Shown: positions 1 through 5,805 of the stretch, one piece after another
How the letters are laid out: every line of letters starts with the position of its first letter
Numbering within the stretch: position 1 is the stretch's first letter
Origin: Promethearchaeota archaeon
GTDB taxonomy: Archaea > Asgardarchaeota > Lokiarchaeia > Sigynarchaeales > SOKP01
Direction: 5' to 3'
Length of the DNA stretch: 5,805 nucleotides
NCBI GenBank assembly: GCA_019057735.1
Contig: JAHLWV010000153.1
Location: forward strand, 1 to 5,805
Translations under genes and position numbers: made by a program
Notes under the pieces: generated by a model
The model's database searches: none
What the model saw: only the letters and a program-made list of their open reading frames with translations
What the model was told of the DNA's origin: nothing

Positions 1-69
1 TGGCGTAGAATCGTTGAAAAAGCTCGTAAAGAAAGATCAATCCCGGATATTTTTAGAGTTAATATGTAG
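1..69 (+). CDS. 3' end of an upstream gene, product unknown (partial)
   Basis: Frame 1 is open from the window edge to a TAG at 67-69 and would encode the last 22 residues of a protein (WRRIVEKARKERSIPDIFRV, then NM). The visible piece starts with a basic, probably helical stretch (RR, KARKER). I do not recognise a family from so short a tail. Frame 2 is also open over most of this stretch, to a stop at 71-73, and one reverse frame is open too, so the frame choice rests on the plausible amino-acid composition and not on a motif. If real, the gene is co-directional with the HAD-family gene but 122 bp away from it, across an AT-rich gap with its own candidate promoter, so the two are probably transcribed separately. 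Confidence 0.42.
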   Translation, partial: WRRIVEKARKERSIPDIFRVNM

Positions 70-162
70 CTAATTCTATTTCCATAAAAAAAATAATAAT
101 TACTTAATAAGAAGTTATTTTAATCTCTTGTTATTCAATTTATCTAATTTCTCTTATACCAA

Positions 163-168
163 TTATAT
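163..168 (+). promoter_or_regulatory. TATA-like element for the HAD-family gene
   Basis: The hexamer ttatat is centred about 26 bases upstream of the TTG start at 192. This is the usual distance between an archaeal TATA box and the transcription start. It would therefore place the start of the RNA at or next to the start codon, a leaderless transcript. No Shine-Dalgarno-like sequence (such as GGAGG or GAGGT) lies just before the TTG, which agrees with this. The whole gap is AT-rich, so such a hexamer could occur by chance. Confidence 0.4.
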
Positions 169-191
169 CGCATTAATTTTGGCAATTTAAT

Positions 192-1301
192 TTGACTCTA
201 AAAAATGTTTGCCTATGGGATTTAGAAGGACCTATAAGTATTCTAGACTTTGCTGCTGAATTAGGCCGCTTACTGAGTAAAAAAACCAAGCTTGATTTAC
301 AGAAATTTAATATGGGCGAATTCTTTAAGATGATTTCTAATTATGACGATTACCTTATCGATGTTCCTGGCGTAAAAAAGAAGTTAAACATTCCAGATTA
401 CCAACCAGGGGATACATTGAGATTAATGGCTCCATTATATATGTCTTGTTTTTCTGATAAGGAATTAATTAAATTGGCTAATAATAATCTTGGTTTATTG
501 CCCGGTTGTAAAGAATTAATGAAAGTGTTACACAAAGATTGGGATATATTCATTATTTCTACGAGTTATCGCCATTTTGCGCATAGTGTAGCAAGAAGCT
601 TGAATATTCCACTTGATCACGTCTTTTGCACAGATTTAAATATTAAAGAAGTAAATAAAACTATTTACAATATTGAAGGAGATGTAGAAATCTTAGTTAA
701 CATCATATTCCAAAACTACATAGATAACGATAAAAATTTAGATTTAGTTATAGAAGATTTAAATAATTTTTTCTGGAATAATAAAAAATCTGATTATGTT
801 AAAGCAATGAACCTTGTTGAAGTAAGAGGCGGGAAGAGAAAGGAAATGGCGGTCGAAAGCATCTCTACTATGACGCAAACCCCAATATCTGAAATGATTG
901 CTCTTGGAGATTCAATTACTGATATTAACATGCTCCAAAGATTAAAAGGCGAAGGGGGAATTGCAGTTTCCTTTAATGGCAATCGATTTACTGTAGGTCG
1001 AGCAAACGTTGCGATTACTACTCCAAACAATTTAGGAACATTAGCAATTTTCGAATCTAAAAATAACATTGAAAACTTTCTCGATTCTTGGGAAAAGCTC
1101 TATAGTCGATTTAAAAACAACCCTACAAAAATACCGAGTAAATTAATATCAAAAGAAACTAAAAATTATTTTATTAAATATAAATTTGTTCCTGAAATTG
1201 AGAATTTATCCAATAAAACTAATAAAGAGCTCGATCTAATAATTTTAAAACAAGAAAAATTCAGAAAAAAAGTTCGAGGATGGGCAGGAAACTTAGCATA
1301 A
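192..1301 (+). CDS. HAD-superfamily phosphatase-like protein, archaeal COG4030/EhaR-like
   Basis: A 369-residue soluble protein with the four HAD hydrolase motifs in order. Motif I is WDLEGP (residues 9-14) with the nucleophile Asp10; motif II is IISTS (121-125); the motif III lysine is in RGGKRKE (Lys215 or Lys217); motif IV is GDSITD (239-244), followed by ML and a GIAVSFNGN segment (256-264) that resembles the phosphoserine-phosphatase branch. HAD enzymes transfer phosphate through an aspartyl intermediate. The second acidic position of motif I is Glu12 where Asp is usual. From memory, the D-x-E-G-P form is typical of the archaeal COG4030 group, which includes EhaR of the methanogen Eha hydrogenase cluster; no hydrogenase gene is present here. 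Residues 15-110 probably hold the helical cap. Residues 300-369 form a Lys/Asn-rich tail outside the HAD core. The TTG at 192 is the only usable start, because an in-frame stop lies at 174-176 with no ATG or GTG between, and it puts motif I nine residues from the N terminus, as usual. Substrate unknown. The fold is near certain; the subfamily is less so. Confidence 0.85.
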   Translation: MTLKNVCLWDLEGPISILDFAAELGRLLSKKTKLDLQKFNMGEFFKMISNYDDYLIDVPGVKKKLNIPDYQPGDTLRLMAPLYMSCFSDKELIKLANNNLGLLPGCKELMKVLHKDWDIFIISTSYRHFAHSVARSLNIPLDHVFCTDLNIKEVNKTIYNIEGDVEILVNIIFQNYIDNDKNLDLVIEDLNNFFWNNKKSDYVKAMNLVEVRGGKRKEMAVESISTMTQTPISEMIALGDSITDINMLQRLKGEGGIAVSFNGNRFTVGRANVAITTPNNLGTLAIFESKNNIENFLDSWEKLYSRFKNNPTKIPSKLISKETKNYFIKYKFVPEIENLSNKTNKELDLIILKQEKFRKKVRGWAGNLA

Positions 1302-1330
1302 AACGAAGATTTGGGAATACATCCATTTTA
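1302..1330. terminator. Short convergent gap between two stop codons
   Basis: The TAA of the + strand gene and the TGA of the - strand gene are separated by only 29 bp. No strong hairpin is visible. On the + strand, T-rich patches (ttttatcaagtttta, 1327-1341) begin at the end of the gap and run into the opposing gene, so the 3' ends of the two transcripts probably overlap. Archaeal termination at U-rich tracts is known; placing it here is inference. Confidence 0.3.
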
Positions 1331-1924
1331 TCAAGTTTTATCTCGGAAGTTTTTATTGTAAAATCTCTTTCCTTTTAATAAGTCAATCAAAAAGAGACTA
1401 TAATGGAAATATTGCTTAATTATAAATTTTAAAACGATAACAGCGAAAAATGAACCAATGGCAAATATTAAATTGCTTGGAAAGGGATTACCTAATGAAA
1501 ATAAAACTGGCGCATAAAAAAGTAAAGCCTCCCAAATTCTTTTGTTAAAATATTCATCGAATTTCTTATTTTTTAAGTTTTCATAACAACTACAGCAAAT
1601 CAGAGGCATTTTCATTTGAAATTTTTCCTCTAAATAAATTTTTTGCATGATGGTTAACATGCGATCTATCTTATTTCCACAAAAATTGCATTCAAAACGA
1701 GTTCTGTTGATTCTATCGAATTCAATTTCATCTATATCAACCTTAGGAAAATAACAGTCGTCGTTTTTATAATGTGAACAAGTTTTACATGTTAATTGAC
1801 TTTCCATCTGCATTTCTTCAAATGTAGTCTTCTCTGGTTTAATTAATTGAGGATAATTAGAATGAGATTGACATATAACTCTACCCTTTTCATCGATTTC
1901 AAAAGAAGGTTCAATAAATGTCAT
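1331..1924 (-). CDS. Zinc-binding (Cys-pair) membrane protein of unknown function
   Basis: A 197-residue protein I cannot assign to a named family. The N-terminal two thirds are cysteine-rich. One cluster is Cys46-x2-Cys49-x7-Cys57 (CKTC...DDC); its fourth ligand could be Cys18, His21 or His51. A second is Cys79-x2-Cys82 (CNFC) paired with Cys110-x2-Cys113 (CCSC), a zinc-ribbon-like arrangement that should bind one metal ion. The C-terminal third is hydrophobic, with one segment at about 131-147 (WEALLFYAPVLFSLG) and a stronger one at about 150-169 (NLIFAIGSFFAVIVLKFIIK), followed by a basic tail (KGKR, KNFRDK). This suggests a membrane hairpin or anchor with the Cys domain in the cytoplasm. 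There is no signal peptide. The ATG at 1924 is the only sensible start: an in-frame stop lies 21 bases upstream and the next Met is residue 38. It converges on the HAD-family gene and diverges from the kinase. Cys-pair proteins of this look are, in my recollection, common in Asgard genomes. Role unknown; that it is a real gene is well supported. Confidence 0.75.
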   Translation of the reverse strand: MTFIEPSFEIDEKGRVICQSHSNYPQLIKPEKTTFEEMQMESQLTCKTCSHYKNDDCYFPKVDIDEIEFDRINRTRFECNFCGNKIDRMLTIMQKIYLEEKFQMKMPLICCSCYENLKNKKFDEYFNKRIWEALLFYAPVLFSLGNPFPSNLIFAIGSFFAVIVLKFIIKQYFHYSLFLIDLLKGKRFYNKNFRDKT

Positions 1925-1945
1925 GATGTAATTTTTATATGCATT

Positions 1946-1960
1946 CTAATTGCAGATTAG
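1946..1960. promoter_or_regulatory. Inverted repeat ctaat-tgcag-attag, possible operator
   Basis: Two perfectly complementary 5-base arms flank a 5-base centre, making a 15-bp near-palindrome. It sits about 29 bp upstream of the zinc/membrane-protein start, where TBP/TFB would bind for a leaderless transcript, so a bound regulator could block that promoter. The arms are short and AT-rich, and chance is a real alternative. Confidence 0.25.
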
Positions 1961-1984
1961 TTTTTTTTTTACTAAAAGGTTAAC

Positions 1985-2000
1985 ATTATTATTATTATTA
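1985..2000. repeat. ATT trinucleotide microsatellite (five units plus A)
   Basis: Sixteen bases of uninterrupted ATT repeat lie in the divergent promoter region, just before the best TATA-like candidate of the kinase gene. Changes in its length by slippage would shift promoter spacing. It may equally be a by-product of the AT-rich composition. Confidence 0.6.
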
Positions 2001-2019
2001 AATATTTACTAAGATATAA
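1997..2019 (+). promoter_or_regulatory. TATA-like elements for the kinase gene
   Basis: Two candidates are visible. The sequence attaaatatt (1997-2006) would place the RNA start near 2029, giving a leader of about 26 bases that includes the Shine-Dalgarno-like site. The sequence gatata (2013-2018) would place it near 2042, cutting into that site. The first is therefore favoured. The AT-rich background makes either uncertain. Confidence 0.35.
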
Positions 2020-2039
2020 CATAGTTTCTCTACCTTAAA

Positions 2040-2044
2040 GAGGT
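2040..2044 (+). promoter_or_regulatory. Shine-Dalgarno-like site of the kinase gene
   Basis: The pentamer gaggt, within the purine-rich aaagaggt, can pair with the CCUCC-type end of archaeal 16S rRNA. Eleven bases separate it from the ATG at 2056, slightly longer than usual. It supports that ATG as the start and contrasts with the HAD-family gene, which has no such site. Confidence 0.5.
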
Positions 2045-2055
2045 TTTTACGAAAT

Positions 2056-5000
2056 ATGGCATCAGTTTCCGAACATAATATTGGAAAAATTCTTAAAGAA
2101 AATTTTGATGATTTAATTTTTATTTTAAATGAAAACTTTGAATGTGAATACATTAATGAAAAAGTCCATTTGAAGAAATTAGGTTACTCTTGTTTAGCTC
2201 ATAAAATCTTAGATAACATTTATTTAGGTGATATAAATCGAGGCTTGAATTTTCTTCAAAGCATCTTAAAAGCTGGAGAAGCAATCGAACAGCTAAGGAT
2301 TCGTCAAAATGAAGGCTATGGATATTACGAATTAAAAGGAAAACGATTTATTAATGACGCTGACAAAGTTAAAATATTAATAATTTCTCGAGACATCTCT
2401 AAATTTAAACAACGAGAAAAAGAATGGTTTAAACGCGAATCTAACTTAAGAAAATTAGCAGAAACCATGCCAGAGCTTCGATTCTGGAAATTAATGCAAA
2501 CTAAAGGTGAGAAAACGTCGTTTCAAAAATCGCGTGAGATGTTGGACTCTGTTATCGATAACATCCCTCAATTAATTTATTGGAAAGATAAAAATCTAAC
2601 GTATATGGGTTGTAACCAAAATTATGCTTTAGTAAATAATATTGAAGATCCTGATTTTATTATCGGAAAAACTGATGAAAACTTACCATGGGCAAAAGCT
2701 AATTTAAAATCTATTCAAGAAAATGAAAAAAGGGTTATGAAAAATAATCAAAGTGAAGAAACGATTGAGTCATGGATATTACACAAAGGAAGCAAAGCGT
2801 GGTTTGAGATAAATCGAGTACCGCTTCATAATCTTGAAGGGAATATTGTAGGAATACTATGCACTTATAGCAATATCACTAATAAAGTGAACGCTGAGCA
2901 CAAGATAAAAGAATCTGAGAACAAGTATGAAACCATATTAGAAAACATTAAAGAAGGCTATTTTGAAGTTGATTTAGCAGGAATTTTTACTTTTCTAAAT
3001 GAGTCTTTTTGCGAAATGACCGGTTATTTAAAAGAAGAATTACTTGGAAGAAGTTATCAAAATATTATGGATGAATTCAATAGAAAAAAAGTTTTTAACT
3101 TGTACAACCAAGTTTATAAAAAAGAAGCGGGAGAAAGTAATGTACAGTTTGAGTTTTTACATAAAAGTGGGCAAAAAATTATGGTAAACTCGTCGGTATA
3201 TTTGAAATACGATGCTAAAGGTGCTAAATCTGGTTTTTATGGAATGGTACAAGACTTTACTGAGAAAACTATTTTAGAAGAGAAGCTTAAACGCTCAGAA
3301 GAAAGATACAGATTGATATCAGAGAATGCTTATGATTTGATTGGTATTTTAAATCAAAATCTTCAGATTGAGTACGCAAACAAACAACCATGGTTAAGGA
3401 CTTTAGGTTATATCAACAAAGAAATTATTGGAAAATCAGTTTTAGCAATAATTCATCCTGATGATAAAAAAATTGCGATTAAAACGATGGTTAATGGGCT
3501 CGATACAGGCAAAGGCGTTTTAGAATTAAGAATTAAACATAAAAATAATCGTTGGATATGGGTAGAAGTTAAAGGAAACACTTTTAAAGATAAAGAAGGC
3601 AAGACTAAAGGAATAATTATTGGAAGGGATATTACAGAACGCAAAGAAGCCGATAAAAAAATTAAAGAATCAGAAGAAAAATATCGCACTATTTTTAATG
3701 CCAGCCCAGATATTATATATCTCACTGATTTGAAAGGTAACATATTAGATGCCAATCAAGCATTTTTAGAGAAAACAAAAATGAGTTTAAACGAAGCACA
3801 AAATAAACAAATTCTAGACTTTTTTGCTGGAAAAAATCTCGAAGATTTAAAGGCACAAATTTATGAATTGAGAGCAGGCAAAGTATTAAAAGGTCTTGAA
3901 GCTACTATAAAAAACACTATAGGTGAAATTTATGATTTTGAGATAAATGCAGTTCCTTTGAAAGAAAACGGAAAAATTACTAGAGCTATAAGTTTTGCCA
4001 GAGATATAACAGCCCGTAAACAAGCGGAACAAAGCTTAATTATGTCGGAGAAAAAATATAGACACTTATTTGAAAGTTCTCCGTTTTCCATATGGATAGT
4101 GGATTTAAAGGGAGTAATAATTGACTGTAATTCGACAATGAAGATATTGCCCCCGAAATTTGAGAGAGATGACCTTATTGGAAAGAATTTTGTAGAAATC
4201 TTAACTTTATTCGATAGACCAGAATACTTCATTCCGCTTTTTAAGAACAACTTTGAAAGTTTTATTAATAATGAGAGATTAAAACCGTTAGAATTCAAAA
4301 TGACTCGCGTAGATAAAGTGGAAAAATGGATGAATATACGGGCATCTAAGATTAAATTAGGAGATGAAACTTTGATACAAGTTTTAATTCAGGACATTAC
4401 TGCAAGAAAAGAGGCTGATTTAAAATTGGAGAAGTCTGAAGAAGATTTAAAAATATTGAATATAGAACTTGAAAAAATAGTTTCTGAAAGAACGAAGGAG
4501 TTAAGAGAATCTGAACGCAAATATCGGCATTTATTCGAAAACTCACCGTTCAGTATTGCGCTCTTAAGCACTGAAGGAAAAATCATTGATATTAATTCTA
4601 CAACGTCTAAATTGTTCGGTTTTAAAAAAGATGATCTTATCGGTAAGAATTATTTAAAACTTTCATACCTTTTTCCTTCAGAAACAAAACCAGGGTTGAG
4701 AACGCTTCAAGAGTTAGATCGTAAAAGGGAGCCAACGAGTCTCGTCATGAAACCTTCAACTATTCGAATATTTAACAAAGATAACAAAATGATGTGGGTC
4801 GAATCAGAATTATCCACTATTGAAATAGGTGGCGAATTAATGATTCAAGCTATAATACAAGATGTAACCGATAAAAAAATCGCAGAAGAGAAATTGAAAG
4901 AATCTGAGCGAATGTTAAGGCAGCAAAATATTGAACTAAAAGAATTAGATAGATTAAAAACCGATTTTATTAGCATCGCTGCTCACGACTTAAAGACCCC

Positions 5001-5637
5001 GTTAATATCTGTTGGTGGTTATATAGATTTAATATTATTGAGAGAGAAAGATTTAAAAGATGATATTAAAGAAGATTTAAATCGCGTATTAAGCAACGTA
5101 GCCCGTTTAGAAAGTTACATAAATCGGTTATTGGACGTGATGAAAATTGATGCGGGCAAAATTGAAATAATTAAGAAAGTTGAAAACATTTATGATATAA
5201 TAACAGATTGTCTTTCTGAATTGGAATATCAGATTAATCAAAAAAAAATAACTATAAACCTAAATGTCCCCGAGGATCTTGAACTAATAGTGGATCGGTT
5301 TAGAATCACGCAAGTTTTCTCGAATATTTTATCAAACGCCGTGAAATTTTCTTCTAACGACGATATAATTAACATTAATGTTTTGGAAGAAAACCAAAAC
5401 ATTCTTTTTAAAATAAAAGACCACGGAAAGGGGTTAACCTCAAAAGAAATTGGCAAATTATTTGGGAGGTTTGTTACAATTGGACAAGCTACTGAAAGTT
5501 ACTCTGCTTTTGAGAAAGGAAGTGGATTAGGACTTTATATTAGTAAAGGAATGATTGAAGTGCACGGTGGTAAAATCTGGGTAGAATCTGAAGGAAGGGA
5601 TAAGGGAGCCGAGTTTAGTTTTACTTTGCCAAAGTAA
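2056..5637 (+). CDS. Soluble multi-PAS sensor histidine kinase (seven PAS modules, HisKA, HATPase_c)
   Basis: A 1193-residue two-component sensor that should autophosphorylate on His977 in response to signals sensed by its PAS domains. PAS-like modules lie at about 1-119, 161-282, 288-408, 416-530, 540-657, 665-790 and 820-945. Most end in a D-I/V-T type motif (RDIT, QDIT, QDVT) followed by a charged helical linker (KKIKESEEKYR and variants). A longer coiled coil (about 786-822, LEKSEEDLKILNIELEKI) separates PAS6 and PAS7. HisKA is at about 957-1030 with H-box FISIAAHDLKTPL (His977). HATPase_c is at about 1073-1193 with N-box Asn1090 and Asn1094 (SNILSNAVKF), G1 box DHGKGL (1122-1127) and G2 box GSGLGL (1155-1160), so it looks catalytically complete. 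There is no signal peptide, transmembrane segment, HAMP or receiver domain, implying a cytoplasmic sensor. No LOV-type cysteine motif or clear haem-binding motif is seen, so ligands are unknown. No response regulator is adjacent: an orphan kinase. The ATG at 2056 has a Shine-Dalgarno-like site and leads directly into PAS1. Confidence 0.95.
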   Translation: MASVSEHNIGKILKENFDDLIFILNENFECEYINEKVHLKKLGYSCLAHKILDNIYLGDINRGLNFLQSILKAGEAIEQLRIRQNEGYGYYELKGKRFINDADKVKILIISRDISKFKQREKEWFKRESNLRKLAETMPELRFWKLMQTKGEKTSFQKSREMLDSVIDNIPQLIYWKDKNLTYMGCNQNYALVNNIEDPDFIIGKTDENLPWAKANLKSIQENEKRVMKNNQSEETIESWILHKGSKAWFEINRVPLHNLEGNIVGILCTYSNITNKVNAEHKIKESENKYETILENIKEGYFEVDLAGIFTFLNESFCEMTGYLKEELLGRSYQNIMDEFNRKKVFNLYNQVYKKEAGESNVQFEFLHKSGQKIMVNSSVYLKYDAKGAKSGFYGMVQDFTEKTILEEKLKRSEERYRLISENAYDLIGILNQNLQIEYANKQPWLRTLGYINKEIIGKSVLAIIHPDDKKIAIKTMVNGLDTGKGVLELRIKHKNNRWIWVEVKGNTFKDKEGKTKGIIIGRDITERKEADKKIKESEEKYRTIFNASPDIIYLTDLKGNILDANQAFLEKTKMSLNEAQNKQILDFFAGKNLEDLKAQIYELRAGKVLKGLEATIKNTIGEIYDFEINAVPLKENGKITRAISFARDITARKQAEQSLIMSEKKYRHLFESSPFSIWIVDLKGVIIDCNSTMKILPPKFERDDLIGKNFVEILTLFDRPEYFIPLFKNNFESFINNERLKPLEFKMTRVDKVEKWMNIRASKIKLGDETLIQVLIQDITARKEADLKLEKSEEDLKILNIELEKIVSERTKELRESERKYRHLFENSPFSIALLSTEGKIIDINSTTSKLFGFKKDDLIGKNYLKLSYLFPSETKPGLRTLQELDRKREPTSLVMKPSTIRIFNKDNKMMWVESELSTIEIGGELMIQAIIQDVTDKKIAEEKLKESERMLRQQNIELKELDRLKTDFISIAAHDLKTPLISVGGYIDLILLREKDLKDDIKEDLNRVLSNVARLESYINRLLDVMKIDAGKIEIIKKVENIYDIITDCLSELEYQINQKKITINLNVPEDLELIVDRFRITQVFSNILSNAVKFSSNDDIININVLEENQNILFKIKDHGKGLTSKEIGKLFGRFVTIGQATESYSAFEKGSGLGLYISKGMIEVHGGKIWVESEGRDKGAEFSFTLPK
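4048..4890 (+). repeat. Internal duplication of PAS6 and PAS7 within the kinase
   Basis: PAS6 (about residues 665-790) and PAS7 (820-945) start almost identically: KYRHLFE, then S or N, then SPFSI. They also share G-x-IID-x-NST, DDLIGKN and an IQD(I/V)T end. About half of the first 50 or so residues match by eye. The DNA of the matching parts differs at many third positions (for example tatagacacttatttgaa against tatcggcatttattcgaa), so the duplication is not recent. The middle parts of the two domains, where PAS ligands usually bind, have diverged strongly. Confidence 0.7.
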
Positions 5638-5722
5638 TAAATTTGAAACCTATTCCGGTTATTGATAGCTAAGTAGTGAAAATAATAAATATATAATAAA
5701 AAATTATAATAAGGGAATTTAT

Positions 5723-5748
5723 CTTATTTCTCTTGAGATTTTTTATTT
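5723..5748 (+). terminator. T-rich transcription terminator of the kinase gene
   Basis: About 100 bases after the kinase stop, a pyrimidine-rich stretch ends in six T, an A and three T (5739-5748). A weak hairpin can be drawn just before it from aataag (5708-5713) and cttatt (5723-5728). A tctc/gaga pair (5729-5738) is too tight to form a stable loop. Archaeal RNA polymerase terminates at U-rich tracts without needing a strong stem, so the T tract is the main evidence. Confidence 0.4.
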
Positions 5749-5750
5749 AA

Positions 5751-5764
5751 AAGCAAGCAAGCAA
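5751..5764. repeat. Short AAGC tandem repeat (3.5 units)
   Basis: Three direct copies of aagc plus aa follow the T-rich tract. They stand out because they are more GC-rich than their surroundings. The array is too short to assign a function. Confidence 0.45.
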
Positions 5765-5805
5765 TTAGTAATTTAAGTTTCTGTTAACTTTTATAATAGA
5801 ATGAA

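Larger units (their letters stand above)
1925..2055. promoter_or_regulatory. Divergent intergenic region with two opposing promoters
   Basis: These 131 bp separate the starts of the zinc/membrane protein (-) and the histidine kinase (+) and must hold both promoters unless transcription comes from further away. They are extremely AT-rich, with a run of ten T at 1961-1970, an ATT repeat at 1985-2000 and an inverted repeat at 1946-1960. On the - strand the best TATA match (atataaaaat, the complement of 1931-1940) is too close to the ATG at 1924: a start of RNA 26 bases downstream would fall inside the gene. A weaker match near 1943-1950 (attagaat) would fit a leaderless transcript. Confidence 0.5.
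5638..5805. other. AT-rich 3' flank without a recognisable gene
   Basis: These 168 bases after the kinase stop contain a second in-phase stop (TAA at 5638-5640), a T-rich termination candidate, a short AAGC repeat and a TATA-like stretch (tttataata, about 5790-5798) near the window edge. The latter could belong to a gene starting beyond it. I see no open frame of useful length, no tRNA and no other RNA gene. Confidence 0.6.

Noticed and set aside
86..118. Possible terminator hairpin after the upstream partial gene (A-rich run, then aataattactt paired with aagttatt)
   Set aside because: The stem needs a bulge and consists almost only of A-T pairs, so it cannot be told from chance in this composition.
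205..227. ATG at 205 as an alternative start for the HAD-family gene
   Set aside because: It is in another reading frame and meets a stop within a few codons. The TTG at 192 is the only start in the correct frame after the upstream stop.
192..1301. Assignment of the HAD protein as phosphoserine phosphatase (SerB)
   Set aside because: The motif IV region resembles that branch, but motif I is D-L-E-G-P and the protein is much longer than a typical archaeal SerB of about 210 residues, so a substrate call is not justified.
3453..3755. Open frame of 100 codons on the - strand inside the kinase gene
   Set aside because: It lies fully antisense to well-defined PAS domains and its product has no recognisable motif. 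Its Ser/Leu/Ile-rich composition is what the antisense of AT-rich coding sequence gives. The other antisense frames (794-1069, 3930-4298, 4389-4586, 5238-5456) were dropped for the same reason.
2056..5637. Light-sensing (LOV) or phytochrome-like function for the kinase
   Set aside because: No LOV-type flavin-binding cysteine motif is seen in any PAS module, and no GAF or PHY domain is recognisable.
5751..5764. AAGC tandem units as a possible CRISPR or attachment-site remnant
   Set aside because: The unit is four bases, with no spacers, no second array and no integrase or Cas gene in the window.

Overview
This is a strongly AT-rich window (roughly 30% GC by eye, lower between genes), most likely from an archaeon. 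The first complete gene encodes a HAD-superfamily protein of a type I know mainly from archaea. It starts with TTG, has no Shine-Dalgarno sequence, and has a TATA-like element about 26 bases upstream, as expected of a leaderless archaeal transcript. A long soluble histidine kinase built from many PAS domains and a small Cys-pair/membrane protein fit an Asgard archaeon, Lokiarchaeia-like in particular. That finer placement is inference from protein style, not from a marker gene.

Layout. Positions 1-69 hold what is probably the tail of a gene that begins outside the window. After an AT-rich gap comes a HAD-family phosphatase-like gene (192-1301, +). It converges, with only 29 bp between stop codons, on a gene for a zinc-binding, membrane-anchored protein of unknown function (1331-1924, -). 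A 131-bp divergent intergenic region (1925-2055) separates that gene from a 1193-residue cytoplasmic sensor histidine kinase (2056-5637, +). The kinase has seven PAS-type sensory modules, then a HisKA dimerisation/phosphoacceptor domain and a HATPase_c catalytic domain. The last 168 bp (5638-5805) are non-coding as far as I can see and hold a T-rich termination signal and a short tandem repeat.

How the genes relate. No operon is visible: the two genes on the left converge, and the zinc protein and the kinase diverge. The kinase has no receiver domain and no response-regulator gene in the window, so it is an orphan kinase here and its partner is unknown. The shared divergent promoter region is the only hint of co-regulation, between the zinc/membrane protein and the kinase. 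I see no tRNA, rRNA, CRISPR array, insertion sequence or phage gene. I do not see an obviously new multi-gene system. The points most worth a second look are the PAS array with its internal duplications, the acidic substitution in the HAD active-site motif, and the uncharacterised zinc/membrane protein.
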